A stretch of DNA of 54,282 nucleotides, taken from positions 1 through 54,282 of the forward strand of contig JADFZK010000016.1 in assembly GCA_015232565.1 (NCBI GenBank), given 5' to 3'. The stretch's first letter is position 1, and every line of letters starts with the position of its first letter. This DNA comes from Candidatus Omnitrophota bacterium. GTDB lineage: Bacteria > Omnitrophota > Gorgyraeia > Zapsychrales > Fredricksoniimonadaceae. A model generated the notes under the pieces. It had not been told where the DNA came from. It did not search any database and worked only from the letters and a program-made list of their open reading frames with translations. Positions 41,532 to 50,611 of the stretch are shown here, piece after piece. Position numbers and translations under genes: made by a program.

Positions 41532-41634
41532 TTTTTGTGACATTACTTTCCGGCCGAAGGCCAACTCGTTGGCTTATCTTAAATCTTTGGGGTATAGAGA
41601 GGAAGGGGCACAATGCAGAATCTGGATGAAATGA
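41521..41634 (+). pseudogene. Possible GNAT acetyltransferase C-terminal fragment
   Basis: From the stop at 41518 to a TGA at 41632 one frame reads KIFCDITFRPKANSLAYLKS and then LGYREEG, the common C-terminal end of GNAT acetyltransferases (AYLKSLGYREEG). No upstream catalytic part is present. It overlaps the start of the PAP2 gene. The match is short, so it could be chance. Confidence 0.35.
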
Positions 41635-42182
41635 TCGTTCTTTTTTTTCAAAGTCTGCGTTGCGAGCCGCTGACGCTGTTCTTTAGTGTTTTCATTCCGT
41701 ACGAATTGTGGAGTGTCATCGCGGTCGCCCTGGTGCTGTTTTCTTATTACAAGACTAAAGTTTTGCGCTTTCCGGTGATTTCTTTCTTCCTCGCGGGAGT
41801 TATGTCGCGTTTTTCCTATGAGATCATAAAAGGCTTTATTCAGCGGCCCCGGCCGTTTCGGACGATCGAGGGCGCTATTCCTTTGCTATCAGTGGATGGT
41901 TTCTCGTGCCCGTCGGGCCATGCAACGATGGCGGTAACCGCCGCAGTCGTGTTGGGCCATCATTTCCCCAATTTTCGTAAGCCGGTCTACGGGGTGGCCT
42001 TGATGATCGTTCTTTCGCGGGTTTATTTCGGCGTACATTATCTGAGCGATGTCCTGGCCGGCATGGTCCTGGGAGCCATTCTGGGTTGGTTGTGTATTAT
42101 CGCGGAGCGCGCCATCCTGCTGGTGATCGCCGGAGTGGATTTGCGTAAGGTGGACATATTAAAACTTTTGTTTAGGGGGTGA
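41613..42182 (+). CDS. PAP2-type phosphatase (undecaprenyl-diphosphatase-like)
   Basis: The 189-residue membrane protein has five or six helices and the three PAP2 motifs: KGFIQRPRPF, SCPSGHATM with the catalytic His, and SRVYFGVHYLSDV with the second His. It removes phosphate from lipid pyrophosphates or phosphatidic acid at the outer face of the inner membrane. GAGAGGAAGGG precedes the ATG. It sits at the head of the operon with PEP mutase, where it might recycle a lipid carrier used for phosphonate transfer, but that is only an inference. Confidence 0.85.
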   Translation: MQNLDEMIVLFFQSLRCEPLTLFFSVFIPYELWSVIAVALVLFSYYKTKVLRFPVISFFLAGVMSRFSYEIIKGFIQRPRPFRTIEGAIPLLSVDGFSCPSGHATMAVTAAVVLGHHFPNFRKPVYGVALMIVLSRVYFGVHYLSDVLAGMVLGAILGWLCIIAERAILLVIAGVDLRKVDILKLLFRG

Positions 42183-42218
42183 ACGTTGTCTGCCCAGCCC
42201 TTACCGTCAGATCGGCAG

Positions 42219-43478
42219 ATGAATACGGCTGAAAACAAGGCCAGGAAGAAAAAACACTGGCTGTTAAGCCCCTGGGCTATTTTCGCCGGGATGTTCCTGG
42301 GCTGTGTGCTCGGGCTGAAATTTAAAGGGTTGGCGAATAACTTGGCGGTATTCGGCTCGATCTTCCTGTCGCTGTTGCAGATGTGTGTTATCCCGATAAT
42401 TATTACCGCGGTCGTCTCCAGTTTAGCCAGGCTGGTGGGCAAGCGGCTTTCGGCGCGTTTCTTAAGCCGGTTTCTTTTTATTATTCTCTTTGGCCTGATA
42501 TTCGCGAGCCTGGTGGGCTTGGCCGCCGGGTTGCTGGGTAAGCCGGGCGTGAATCTTAATGATGAAGCGCGCATCAGTATCGGGCATATGGTTTCGCAAT
42601 ATGACGTTGACGAGGTTGGCAACCATGCGTCAGCGGCGGAAGGTTTCTCGGGTTTTCTCAAAGGCGCAATTCCGGCCAATGTTTTTAGCGCTTTCAGCCA
42701 AGGCGATACACTATCCATTCTTTTTTTCTGCATTCTTTTTGGGATCGCCCTGGGCCTGATCCGCACCCCGACGGGGAATGTGACCGTAGCCTTCATGGAA
42801 GGGCTTTACGATGTCTTCCAAACATTGTTTGGCTGGGTGATGTACGCGCTCCCTTTTGGTTTATGCGTCCTTTTTGCTTCGCAGATCGCGCAAGTCGGCC
42901 CGGAGATCTTTCGGACCCTGCTCAAGTTTATCTTCGTATTTTATCTAACCGCTATTTTGTTGATGCTCGTTTATAACACGCTTATTTGGTGGCGTCGGGG
43001 CGGGCCTTTCTTTGCTCCTTTCCTTGCGCTCCGGGAGACCCTGGTGGTGGCTTTGGGCACCGCCAGCAGTCACGCCGCTGTACCGTCCTCACTGCTTTGT
43101 TTACAGGATAATCTGAAAGTAGAAAAGAGTGTTGCCAATCTGGTGGTCTCTTTAGGCGCTAGCGTGCATGCGCAGGGTAAAGTGATGTATTTTGTGTTAT
43201 TCATAATGTTTTTTGCCCAAATGTATGGCGTGCCCCTGGGTTTTCAGGCGATCCTGATAGTGTTGAGCGGAGCGATCTTTTCTTCCATGGGTCCGGGACT
43301 TGGCGCACTGGTTACGTTGTCGCTGGTATTGGCCGCGCTGGGTGTGCCCAGCAAGCCGCCCATAATATTGTTAATAGCCATTAACCCTATTACGCATCCG
43401 ATCCTGACCGTTGTAAGCGTTTTCGGCAATTGCGCCGCGGCTGTATTGGCGGAAGATCCCGGCGTGAAAGCGGGCTGA
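42219..43478 (+). CDS. SLC1/DAACS-type symporter with altered signature (paralog A)
   Basis: ATG 42219 is chosen because the start then matches the paralogs (MNTAENKA..HWLLSPWAI). About eight membrane helices with HP1 and HP2 hairpins are visible; the HP1 region is LGTASSHAAVPSS. The NMDGT motif that binds sodium and substrate in the whole family is HAQGK at residues 317-321. In helix 8 the residues matching Asp390, Asp394, Arg397, Asn401 and Asp405 of GltPh are Asn, His, Leu, Ser and Asn. Such changes should remove acidic amino acid and sodium binding, so coupling and substrate are probably different. Confidence 0.8.
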   Translation: MNTAENKARKKKHWLLSPWAIFAGMFLGCVLGLKFKGLANNLAVFGSIFLSLLQMCVIPIIITAVVSSLARLVGKRLSARFLSRFLFIILFGLIFASLVGLAAGLLGKPGVNLNDEARISIGHMVSQYDVDEVGNHASAAEGFSGFLKGAIPANVFSAFSQGDTLSILFFCILFGIALGLIRTPTGNVTVAFMEGLYDVFQTLFGWVMYALPFGLCVLFASQIAQVGPEIFRTLLKFIFVFYLTAILLMLVYNTLIWWRRGGPFFAPFLALRETLVVALGTASSHAAVPSSLLCLQDNLKVEKSVANLVVSLGASVHAQGKVMYFVLFIMFFAQMYGVPLGFQAILIVLSGAIFSSMGPGLGALVTLSLVLAALGVPSKPPIILLIAINPITHPILTVVSVFGNCAAAVLAEDPGVKAG

Positions 43479-43523
43479 GTTGGGAAAATAGTTTTGAAAT
43501 CTTCGGGCTCCTGGGAGATCAGT

Positions 43524-44942
43524 ATGTTTAAGGCAATCATCGTTTTTATCGGTCTATTCTTGATCTGCGCAGATAGCAGTGCCGCCACCGCGCGCCAATC
43601 AGTGGATACTATTATTTCGGGCGGGACGGTGGTTACGGTCAATAGTGCTATGGATGTGATTGAAGACGGGGCGGTGGCCATAAAGGATGGCACGATATTG
43701 GCGGTGGGGAAAAGAGCGGCGATCACAAGCCGTTTTGGGGCCAAACAGGTAATTAAAGCCCAAGGCCAGATCGTTATGCCAGGGCTGGTCAACACCCATA
43801 CCCATATCCCCATGGTCATGTTCCGAGGATACGCCGATGATCTGCCGTTGTTGCAGTGGCTTAAGGAATACATATGGCCGGCGGAAGCTCGATTTGTAAA
43901 GCCGGACAGCGTGCGGATCGCCTCTTACCTGGCCATTGCGGAAATGATCCGTTCGGGAACTACTACTTTTAGCGATTCATATTTCTTTGAGGATGTGGTG
44001 GCTTCGGTGGCCAGGAAAGCCAATATCCGGGCGGTGGTGGGAGAATGCCTTCTGGACTTTCCGACGCCCAACAGTAAAACGTCGGAGGAGGGCCTGAAAT
44101 ATACCGAAGCCCTGATCAGGGAATATTCCGGCGACCGCTTGGTTACCGTGGCTGTGGCGCCGCATGCGCCCTATACCTGTTCGCCGGAACTTTTAAAGAA
44201 AGCACTGGAGCTGTCGGATAAATACAATGCGCCTTTGCATATTCATGTGGCCGAGACCAAAGATGAGGTAAGCGACCTGGAATTGCGGTTCCATATGCGG
44301 CCGGTTGGTTATCTTGACAGCTTGGGGCTGTTAACCGCGCGCACAATTGCGGCGCATGCCATTCAGCTGGATACTGCCGAGATCAAGGTTTTGGCCGACC
44401 GCAAGACCGGGGTGGCGCATAATCCGGAAAGCAATATGAAGCTTGCCGAAGGTATCGCCAGAGTGCCCGAGATGCTGAGTACCGGGGTTAAAGTCGGCTT
44501 GGGTACTGACGGGGCCGCTAGTAATAATGACCTTAATATGTTCGAGGAGATGAAGGCCGCGGCGCTTTTACACAAGGTGCAAACCTGGTCGCCCACGGTC
44601 CTGGATGCGCGCACCGCCCTGAGAATGGCGACGATCGATGGCGCTGAAGTTTTGGGCCTGAAGAATAAAACCGGTTCTTTGGAAGCGGGTAAGGACGCCG
44701 ATATCATAATTATTGATGTTGATCGGCCGCACCTGGTGCCGTTCTACAATGTTTATTCCCTGCTGGTTTATTCGGTGGATGGTTCCGACGTGGATACGGT
44801 GATGGTGGCGGGTAAGGTGGTCATGAAAGACAAGAAACTTTTGACCATCAATGAGCAACAGGCGCTTGCAGACATGAGGGCTTTAGCGCAAGAGATCAAG
44901 AAAGAGGCTTCAGGCTTGAATGAACATCTTGAGGGCAGGTAA
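43524..44942 (+). CDS. Exported amidohydrolase (MtaD/AtzA/SsnA-like)
   Basis: ATG 43524, after GGGAG, gives a signal peptide MFKAIIVFIGLFLICADSSA. The body is a subtype-III amidohydrolase: VNTHTHIPMVMFRG (metal His-x-His), VAPHAPYTC (third His), HIHVAETKDE (His and Glu), and GTDGAASNNDLN (metal Asp). These residues match 5'-methylthioadenosine/S-adenosylhomocysteine deaminases and related chlorohydrolases, which act in the cytoplasm. Export is unusual and suggests a role on extracellular nucleoside or triazine-like substrates. It is followed immediately by paralog B, whose ATG comes right after its TAA. Confidence 0.8.
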   Translation: MFKAIIVFIGLFLICADSSAATARQSVDTIISGGTVVTVNSAMDVIEDGAVAIKDGTILAVGKRAAITSRFGAKQVIKAQGQIVMPGLVNTHTHIPMVMFRGYADDLPLLQWLKEYIWPAEARFVKPDSVRIASYLAIAEMIRSGTTTFSDSYFFEDVVASVARKANIRAVVGECLLDFPTPNSKTSEEGLKYTEALIREYSGDRLVTVAVAPHAPYTCSPELLKKALELSDKYNAPLHIHVAETKDEVSDLELRFHMRPVGYLDSLGLLTARTIAAHAIQLDTAEIKVLADRKTGVAHNPESNMKLAEGIARVPEMLSTGVKVGLGTDGAASNNDLNMFEEMKAAALLHKVQTWSPTVLDARTALRMATIDGAEVLGLKNKTGSLEAGKDADIIIIDVDRPHLVPFYNVYSLLVYSVDGSDVDTVMVAGKVVMKDKKLLTINEQQALADMRALAQEIKKEASGLNEHLEGR

Positions 44943-46265
44943 ATGACCATAGCAGAAAATAAGGCCAAAAAAGCTCCGGCCCATTGGCTTTTAAGCCCCT
45001 GGGCCATTCTGGCGGGCATTATTCTGGGATGTGTGATCGGGATCAAATTTAAAAGCTTCGCAATTCATTTGACCATTTTCGCCGATATTTTTCTGGCGCT
45101 GATGCAGATGTGCGTTATTCCCATTCTGGTGACAGCTGTGGTGTCCAGTTTGGCCCGGCTGGTGGCCAAACAGGTACCGGTGCGTTTTTTAACCAGGCTG
45201 GTCCTGTTCTTTGTTTTCGGTTTGATATTCACGAGTCTGGTGGGGTTAGCCGTGGGTTATTGGGGCCAGCCCGGGAAAGGCCTGGATACCAGCTCGCGCA
45301 TTACCATTGGCCAGGCGATCGCTCAATATGAAGTGTCGACGGGCAATAATGATACTGCCGCTACGGAAGGTTTCTTCGGTTTTCTCAAAGGCATGGTGCC
45401 GGCCAATATATTTTCCGCCTTCAGCCAGGGGCATATGCTGGCTATTCTTTTCTTTTGTGTCTTTCTGGGGATCGCCCTGGGCCTGGTGCGCACCCCGGCC
45501 GGCAAAGTCACCTTGTCTGTTATCGCCGGGCTTTACGAAGCTTTTCAGCGGTTGTTCAGCTGGATCATGTATGTTCTGCCTTTTGGATTGTGTTTTCTTT
45601 TTGCTTCACAGATCTCCCATGCCGGGCTGGATATTTTTAAAACACTGATCAAATTTGTGCTTTTGTTTTACTTAAGCGCTGTTCTGCTGATCCTTTTTTA
45701 TAATACTTTGATCTGGTGGCGCAGGGGAGGGCCTTTCTTTGGCCCTGTGATGGCGCTTCGGGAGGTTATGGTGGTGGCGCTTGGGACATCCAGCAGTTTT
45801 GCCTCGATGCCTTCTGCAATGCGTTGTTTACATGAGAATTTAAAGGTCGACAAAGACACCGCCAATCTGGTTATTCCGGTCGGCATCAGCATTCACCGGC
45901 AGGGGAATGCGATGTATTTTGTGCTGGCTATTATGCTTATTGCCCAGTTATACGATGTTTCACTGGGCGCTCAGGGGATCATGATCGCTTTGGTCGGCTC
46001 TATCCTTGCGGCCATGGGGGCCGGCGGAGTGCCCGGGCCGGCGCAAGTGTCTGTGCTGGCGTTCGTATTGGCGTCGCTGGGGTTGCCGGTGCAAACGGCG
46101 CTCATGCTTTTGATCGCTATTGACCCGATCACCGATCCCGTTTTTACCACCGTGAATATTTTTGCCAATTGTACGGTTACAGCATTGATGGATGAACCGG
46201 GCGCTTTAAAGAAAGACACTCCGGAGAGCCTGGCTGCGCCCGGGCAATTGAACCCCGGAATATGA
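44943..46265 (+). CDS. SLC1/DAACS-type symporter with altered signature (paralog B)
   Basis: The 440-residue protein begins MTIAENKAKKAPAHWLLSPW, nearly the same as its paralogs. The HP1 serines are kept (LGTSSSFASMPSA). NMDGT is replaced by HRQGN at residues 318-322. In helix 8 the GltPh Asp390, Asp394, Arg397, Asn401, Asp405 positions are Asp, Asp, Phe, Asn and Asn. It therefore keeps more of the amino-binding part than paralog A but has lost the arginine and a sodium ligand. It starts at the base after the amidohydrolase stop, so the two are probably co-translated and may handle one nucleobase-derived substrate. Confidence 0.8.
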   Translation: MTIAENKAKKAPAHWLLSPWAILAGIILGCVIGIKFKSFAIHLTIFADIFLALMQMCVIPILVTAVVSSLARLVAKQVPVRFLTRLVLFFVFGLIFTSLVGLAVGYWGQPGKGLDTSSRITIGQAIAQYEVSTGNNDTAATEGFFGFLKGMVPANIFSAFSQGHMLAILFFCVFLGIALGLVRTPAGKVTLSVIAGLYEAFQRLFSWIMYVLPFGLCFLFASQISHAGLDIFKTLIKFVLLFYLSAVLLILFYNTLIWWRRGGPFFGPVMALREVMVVALGTSSSFASMPSAMRCLHENLKVDKDTANLVIPVGISIHRQGNAMYFVLAIMLIAQLYDVSLGAQGIMIALVGSILAAMGAGGVPGPAQVSVLAFVLASLGLPVQTALMLLIAIDPITDPVFTTVNIFANCTVTALMDEPGALKKDTPESLAAPGQLNPGI

Positions 46266-46293
46266 TCAATTAAAGATCAAGGATACTGCAAGA

Positions 46294-47595
46294 ATGCCTA
46301 TTGTTTACATTGGAATGACGGCCGAGATCGTGCATCATGGCCATATTAACGTTATTGCCCAGGCCCGCGAATATGGGGAAGTGGTCATCGGGTTATTGAC
46401 GGATGCGGCCATTGCCGATTACAAACGGTTGCCTTTCCTCAGCTATGAAAATCGCAAGAAGATCATCGAGAATATTGTGGGCGTTTCCCGGGTGGTTCCC
46501 CAGCAGGAGTGGGATTATGTCCCTAATATCCGGCAATATCGGCCCGAGGTCATGGTTCATGGCACGGACTGGCAGGCGGGTCCGTTGGCGCCTTACCGGG
46601 AACGGGCTATTGCGGCGCTGGCTGAATATGGCGGCCGTTTGATCGAAGTGCCATATACGGAGGGCACCTCGGCCGGTGAGTTTATTACCCAGGTACAGTC
46701 GCTGGGCAACACACCGGATACCCGGCGGGGCACCTTGCGGCGGTTATTGGCGGCCAAGCCTTTATCCACTTTTATCGAAGCGCATAACCCGATCTCGGCG
46801 CTGATCGCCGAGCATACGGCAGTGGCCAAAGGAGACAAGGTCCGGCGGTTCGACGGTTTCTGGTCGAGTTCCTTGACGGATTCTACGGTTGCGGGAAAAC
46901 CGGATATTGAGGCGTTAGAGATCAACAGCCGTTTGGCGAATATCAATGCGATCTTTGATGTGACCACCCGGCCCCTGATCATGGATGCGGACACCGGGGG
47001 CAAGCCGGAACATTTTGAACTGAATGTGCATAGCATGGAGCGGCTGGGTATTTCGGGAGTGATCATTGAAGACAAGGGGGGGCTTAAGGAGAACTCCCTT
47101 CTGGGCACCGACGTTATCCAGAACCAGGAGAGCGCTATTTTATTTTGTGACAAGATCCGCGCCGGCTGTGCGGCCAGGGTTAGTGATGATTTTATGATCA
47201 TTGCCCGGATCGAAAGCCTTATTCTGGAACAAGGCATGGATGACGCCATTAATCGCGCGGGGGCTTATGTAATGGCCGGCGCCGACGGGATCATGATCCA
47301 CAGCCGGCAGAATACCCCGGATGAGGTCTTTGAGTTTGCCCGGTTATTCCGGATGGAATTTCCCAAAACGCCCCTGGTTTGTGTGCCCACCAGCTACAGC
47401 ATGGTCACGGAAGAGGCGCTGGCTAAACATGGTTTTAATATCGTTATTTATGCCAATCATTTATTGCGGGCGGCTTATCCCGCGATGCAACAGGTGGCCA
47501 GGGAGATCCTGCAGAACGGGCGTTCGTTCGAGTCGGAACAGCGGTTGATGAGCATTAATGAAATACTGGAATTGAACCGGGGTACAACGGCGTGA
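46294..47595 (+). CDS. pepM: Phosphoenolpyruvate phosphomutase with N-terminal cytidylyltransferase domain
   Basis: PEP mutase converts phosphoenolpyruvate to phosphonopyruvate, making the C-P bond. The mutase domain (residues ~145-425) has MDADTGG (Asp231, Asp233) and IEDKGGLKENS (Glu259-Asp260-Lys261), the signature EDKxGxKxNS that separates true mutases from isocitrate lyase relatives. The first ~130 residues form a cytidylyltransferase fold with YIGMTAEIVHHGHINVI (His14, His17 of HxGH), which could activate a phosphonate as a CMP ester. The two domains occur fused in other bacteria. It is followed by decarboxylase and aminotransferase genes with tiny overlaps. Confidence 0.92.
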   Translation: MPIVYIGMTAEIVHHGHINVIAQAREYGEVVIGLLTDAAIADYKRLPFLSYENRKKIIENIVGVSRVVPQQEWDYVPNIRQYRPEVMVHGTDWQAGPLAPYRERAIAALAEYGGRLIEVPYTEGTSAGEFITQVQSLGNTPDTRRGTLRRLLAAKPLSTFIEAHNPISALIAEHTAVAKGDKVRRFDGFWSSSLTDSTVAGKPDIEALEINSRLANINAIFDVTTRPLIMDADTGGKPEHFELNVHSMERLGISGVIIEDKGGLKENSLLGTDVIQNQESAILFCDKIRAGCAARVSDDFMIIARIESLILEQGMDDAINRAGAYVMAGADGIMIHSRQNTPDEVFEFARLFRMEFPKTPLVCVPTSYSMVTEEALAKHGFNIVIYANHLLRAAYPAMQQVAREILQNGRSFESEQRLMSINEILELNRGTTA

Positions 47596-47603
47596 GGACG
47601 GGG

Positions 47604-48743
47604 ATGATCAGTACAGAACTTTTTGGCGCGGCATTAAAGCAGGCCGGCTTTGATTTCTATAGTGGCGTGCCGTGTTCTTTTCTTAAGAATTTGATCAATT
47701 ACGCCATTAACGAAAGCACGTATGTTGCGGCTGTTAATGAGGGGGATGCGGTGGCTGTGTGCGCCGGAGTGTACCTGGGCGGAAAGAAGCCGGTGGTTTT
47801 AATGCAGAATTCGGGGTTGGGGAATGCGGTTTCTCCCCTGACTTCTTTAAATTCTATTTTCCGGATACCGGTGCTGGGACTGGTTAGTTTAAGAGGAGAG
47901 CCGGGGGCCGGCGATGAGCCTCAGCACGAGTTAATGGGCAAGATCACGACGGGATTGTTGGATACCATGAAGCTGGACTGGGAGTTTCTGGCCGATACAA
48001 GTGCCGAGGCCGCGGTGCAGATAGCCCGGGCGGCGCAAATTATTGAGCAGGGCCGGTCGTTCTTTTTTGTGGTGCGCAAAGACCTCTTTTCTGAAGTTGT
48101 GTTAAAGCCGGCGGCCCGGAGCCGGCAGGCGCTGGCGGAAATAACGGATAGTCAGGCGCTGGATCAAGAACCTGCCCGGATAGAGGCGTTGAAAGTGATC
48201 CGGAAAAGAAATAATGAGCGTACGGTCTTTATAGCGACTACCGGGAAAACGGGTCGTGAGTTATATGAGCTGGAAGATCTGGCCAATAACCTTTATATGG
48301 TTGGCTCCATGGGGTGTGCCAGTTCCCTGGGATTGGGTTTGTCTTTGGCGCAACCGCAAAAACAGGTGGTGGTTATTGACGGGGATGGTGCGTTACTAAT
48401 GCGCCTGGGCGCCATGGCCGCAAATGGTTATTACTGTCCGGGCAACCTGTTGCATATTCTTCTGGATAACAACTGTTATGACTCAACCGGAGGGCAGGCG
48501 ACGGTTTCCGATAATGTTGATTTTGTGAAGGTCGCCGAGGCTTGCGGGTACAATTTTATCTGTCGGGCGCATGACCTGGGAGAGCTGGATACCGCGATCG
48601 CCAGATGGCAGACCTCAGGCAAGTTGGGGTTTGTTTATTTAAGGATCGCTCCGGGTTCTTCCAGCGCCCTGGGACGCCCGCATTGTAAGCCTTTTGAGGT
48701 TAAGGAAAGATTAATGCGGTTTCTGGCGGGAGGACCAGCGTGA
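47604..48743 (+). CDS. ppd: Phosphonopyruvate decarboxylase
   Basis: Thiamine-diphosphate enzyme that pulls the unfavourable mutase step by turning phosphonopyruvate into phosphonoacetaldehyde. The ~379-residue protein has VNEGDAVAVCAG with the cofactor-activating Glu, VLMQNSGLGNAVSPL, and the TPP-magnesium motif GDGALLMRLG to DNNCYDSTGGQ. Length is normal for the single-chain type. I prefer ATG 47604 (GAGG six bases upstream) over GTG 47592, which would overlap the mutase gene. It overlaps the next gene by four bases. Confidence 0.92.
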   Translation: MISTELFGAALKQAGFDFYSGVPCSFLKNLINYAINESTYVAAVNEGDAVAVCAGVYLGGKKPVVLMQNSGLGNAVSPLTSLNSIFRIPVLGLVSLRGEPGAGDEPQHELMGKITTGLLDTMKLDWEFLADTSAEAAVQIARAAQIIEQGRSFFFVVRKDLFSEVVLKPAARSRQALAEITDSQALDQEPARIEALKVIRKRNNERTVFIATTGKTGRELYELEDLANNLYMVGSMGCASSLGLGLSLAQPQKQVVVIDGDGALLMRLGAMAANGYYCPGNLLHILLDNNCYDSTGGQATVSDNVDFVKVAEACGYNFICRAHDLGELDTAIARWQTSGKLGFVYLRIAPGSSSALGRPHCKPFEVKERLMRFLAGGPA

Positions 48744-49732
48744 GGAAAGAGGAATCTATCGACAGTTTTGTGGCTGGCCAGAATGACCGCAAATTGTTGT
48801 TTACGGCGGGGCCGGCGAGCCTGCTGGCCGAGAATATAACCGGATTGCGGCCTTGTTTCGGGCGCGATGATGCTGATTACGCCCAGGTTGAAGAGCAGGT
48901 GCTGGGTGCGCTGAAAACAATGACGGGCCATCAACATATTGCGCGTATGCAGGGAGCGGCCAGCCTGGCCCTGGAGATCATGGCGTTAAACTTTCTTTAT
49001 GGACGGGTGATCGTGGTATCCAGCGGTTATTATTCGGAGCGTTTGCAGTGGTTATGTGATTCTGCTTTGCGCAAGGCCGGAGCGGTAAAAGAGGTGGCCA
49101 GTGTGGCCTGGCAGGAGATCGAAACGGCAACCGGACATTTTGATTGGGTGGTCGCCTGCGCTACCGAGACCAGTTGCGGCCTCAAATTGCCGATAGAGCT
49201 GTTAAGTGCCCTGTCCGGGCGCCTCGGAGCGCGCTTGATGCTTGACGCCACGGCCTCGGTCGGCCTGGAGAAAGGGCATGAACTGGCCGATGTTATTGCC
49301 TACAGTTCTTGCAAAGGTTTGTTTGGCCTGACCGGCGCCAGTTTCATTGCCTTTAACGCTCCGCCAGCGGTCAAAGTGGATTCTTTTTATCTTGATATCC
49401 AAAGCCACCTGAATAAATTAATGACCGGGCCGTATCACGCGATATGTTCACTGGCGGATGTTCTGCCCCGGCATGATGATTTTCGTTTTGCGGTAGAGGA
49501 GAACAAGCAGGTTTTTCTAAGGCGGATGAAGCAGTATTTAACTTTGCCCGACCGTCATCAGCCGCTGTTATGCACGCAGGTGAGTTGTGCAATGACCAAA
49601 GCGGATCCGCGGGCCATTCTTTATAAGCCGCGCGGTTCGGCGGAGGGCAGTGTGGTCTGCCATTTAGGCGAGGCGCATTTGGGACGGTCTGCGCGGGCGC
49701 ATATTCTTGAGGCGCTGGATTTTAAAATATAA
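48740..49732 (+). CDS. Class-V aminotransferase, 2-aminoethylphosphonate transaminase-like
   Basis: The 330-residue enzyme starts at GTG 48740 inside the decarboxylase stop. LFTAGPASLLAENI near the start is the class-V opening (TPGPxxV-type), GAASLALEIM the phosphate contact, LMLDATASVGLEK the strand with the conserved Asp, and SSCKGLFGL carries Lys192, which binds PLP. Following PEP mutase and decarboxylase it should convert phosphonoacetaldehyde to 2-aminoethylphosphonate. It is about 35 residues shorter than PhnW and diverged, so another amino acceptor is possible. Confidence 0.8.
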   Translation: MRKEESIDSFVAGQNDRKLLFTAGPASLLAENITGLRPCFGRDDADYAQVEEQVLGALKTMTGHQHIARMQGAASLALEIMALNFLYGRVIVVSSGYYSERLQWLCDSALRKAGAVKEVASVAWQEIETATGHFDWVVACATETSCGLKLPIELLSALSGRLGARLMLDATASVGLEKGHELADVIAYSSCKGLFGLTGASFIAFNAPPAVKVDSFYLDIQSHLNKLMTGPYHAICSLADVLPRHDDFRFAVEENKQVFLRRMKQYLTLPDRHQPLLCTQVSCAMTKADPRAILYKPRGSAEGSVVCHLGEAHLGRSARAHILEALDFKI

Positions 49733-49768
49733 CTCCAACAACCTGTTGAGCCAATGAGGTGAATTGCA

Positions 49769-50611
49769 ATGAACGGTCATTTCCTAAGAAAGATTAAAAG
49801 TCTGGTCTTTTTGTGTGTGCTGAGCCTTGGGCTGAATTTTGCCGTTCAGGCTTTTGCCGAAACGCAAGCTTCCCCCGATTTTGCGCGGATCATGGGCAGT
49901 GGAAAGATCGTCGTGGCGATGACCGACCTGGACAGCCCGCCTTTTTTTATGAGCGATGCTGAGGGCAATATGTCGGGGATCGACGTGGAGCTGGCCCGGT
50001 CTATCGGTGAGAATCTGGGGGTCAAGGTTGAATTTAACCGTAAGGCTAAAACATTTAATGAGGTGGTGGAGATGGTGGCCGCCAGGGAGGCCGATATTTC
50101 CATCTCTTACTTGAGTGAAACTCTGGAGCGGGCCAAAAAGGTGATATTCACCAAGCCGTATATGATCCGTTACCGGACTACGATCGTTAACCGGCTGGCA
50201 ATAGCCCAGCGTAAATGGGGCAAGAATCCGCTGGAAGGGTTAAATCACAAAACGGTCTCGATCGGTGCGCTAAAGGGCAGTTCGCATTTTGCGTTCGCGC
50301 AAAAGACTTTTCCTTTGGCCGTTATGGTGCCTTTTGATACCCGTGAAGCGGCCGCTGAAGCCGCGAAGACCGGAAAAGTCCAGGCGGCTTTCTTTGATGA
50401 TATGTTCGTTGAACGCTGGAGCCGCAGTTTTCCCGACGCTGTATTATATCTGCAGACCATTGTCTTTAAAGATAAGGAAGATCCTATCGGGATAGCGGTA
50501 CATTGGGAAGACACCCACTTGCGGGAATGGCTCAATCAATTTGTGGGGGTGGTGACCAAGGATGGCACCGTGGATAAACTGGTTACCAAATATCTTGAGA
50601 GCCGCAAGTGA
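49769..50611 (+). CDS. Periplasmic substrate-binding protein (SBP_bac_3), paired with symporter C
   Basis: The 280-residue protein has a signal peptide to AVQAFAE, then IVVAMTDLDSPPFFMSDAEG and SGIDVELARSIGENLGVKVEF, the standard type-3 solute-binding fold for amino acids and small polar ligands. GAGGTGAATT lies before the ATG. No ABC permease or ATPase is nearby. Instead its stop overlaps the GTG of an SLC1-type symporter (GTGA). This suggests that the binding protein feeds a secondary transporter, a pairing unusual for SLC1-type carriers. Confidence 0.85.
   Translation: MNGHFLRKIKSLVFLCVLSLGLNFAVQAFAETQASPDFARIMGSGKIVVAMTDLDSPPFFMSDAEGNMSGIDVELARSIGENLGVKVEFNRKAKTFNEVVEMVAAREADISISYLSETLERAKKVIFTKPYMIRYRTTIVNRLAIAQRKWGKNPLEGLNHKTVSIGALKGSSHFAFAQKTFPLAVMVPFDTREAAAEAAKTGKVQAAFFDDMFVERWSRSFPDAVLYLQTIVFKDKEDPIGIAVHWEDTHLREWLNQFVGVVTKDGTVDKLVTKYLESRK

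Noticed and set aside
42186-42218. TTG start for symporter A
   Set aside because: It adds 11 residues that neither paralog has and no better ribosome site.
43244-43873. Reverse-strand open frame of 209 codons across symporter A and the amidohydrolase
   Set aside because: It is opposite two well-supported genes and has low-complexity composition; no motif is visible.
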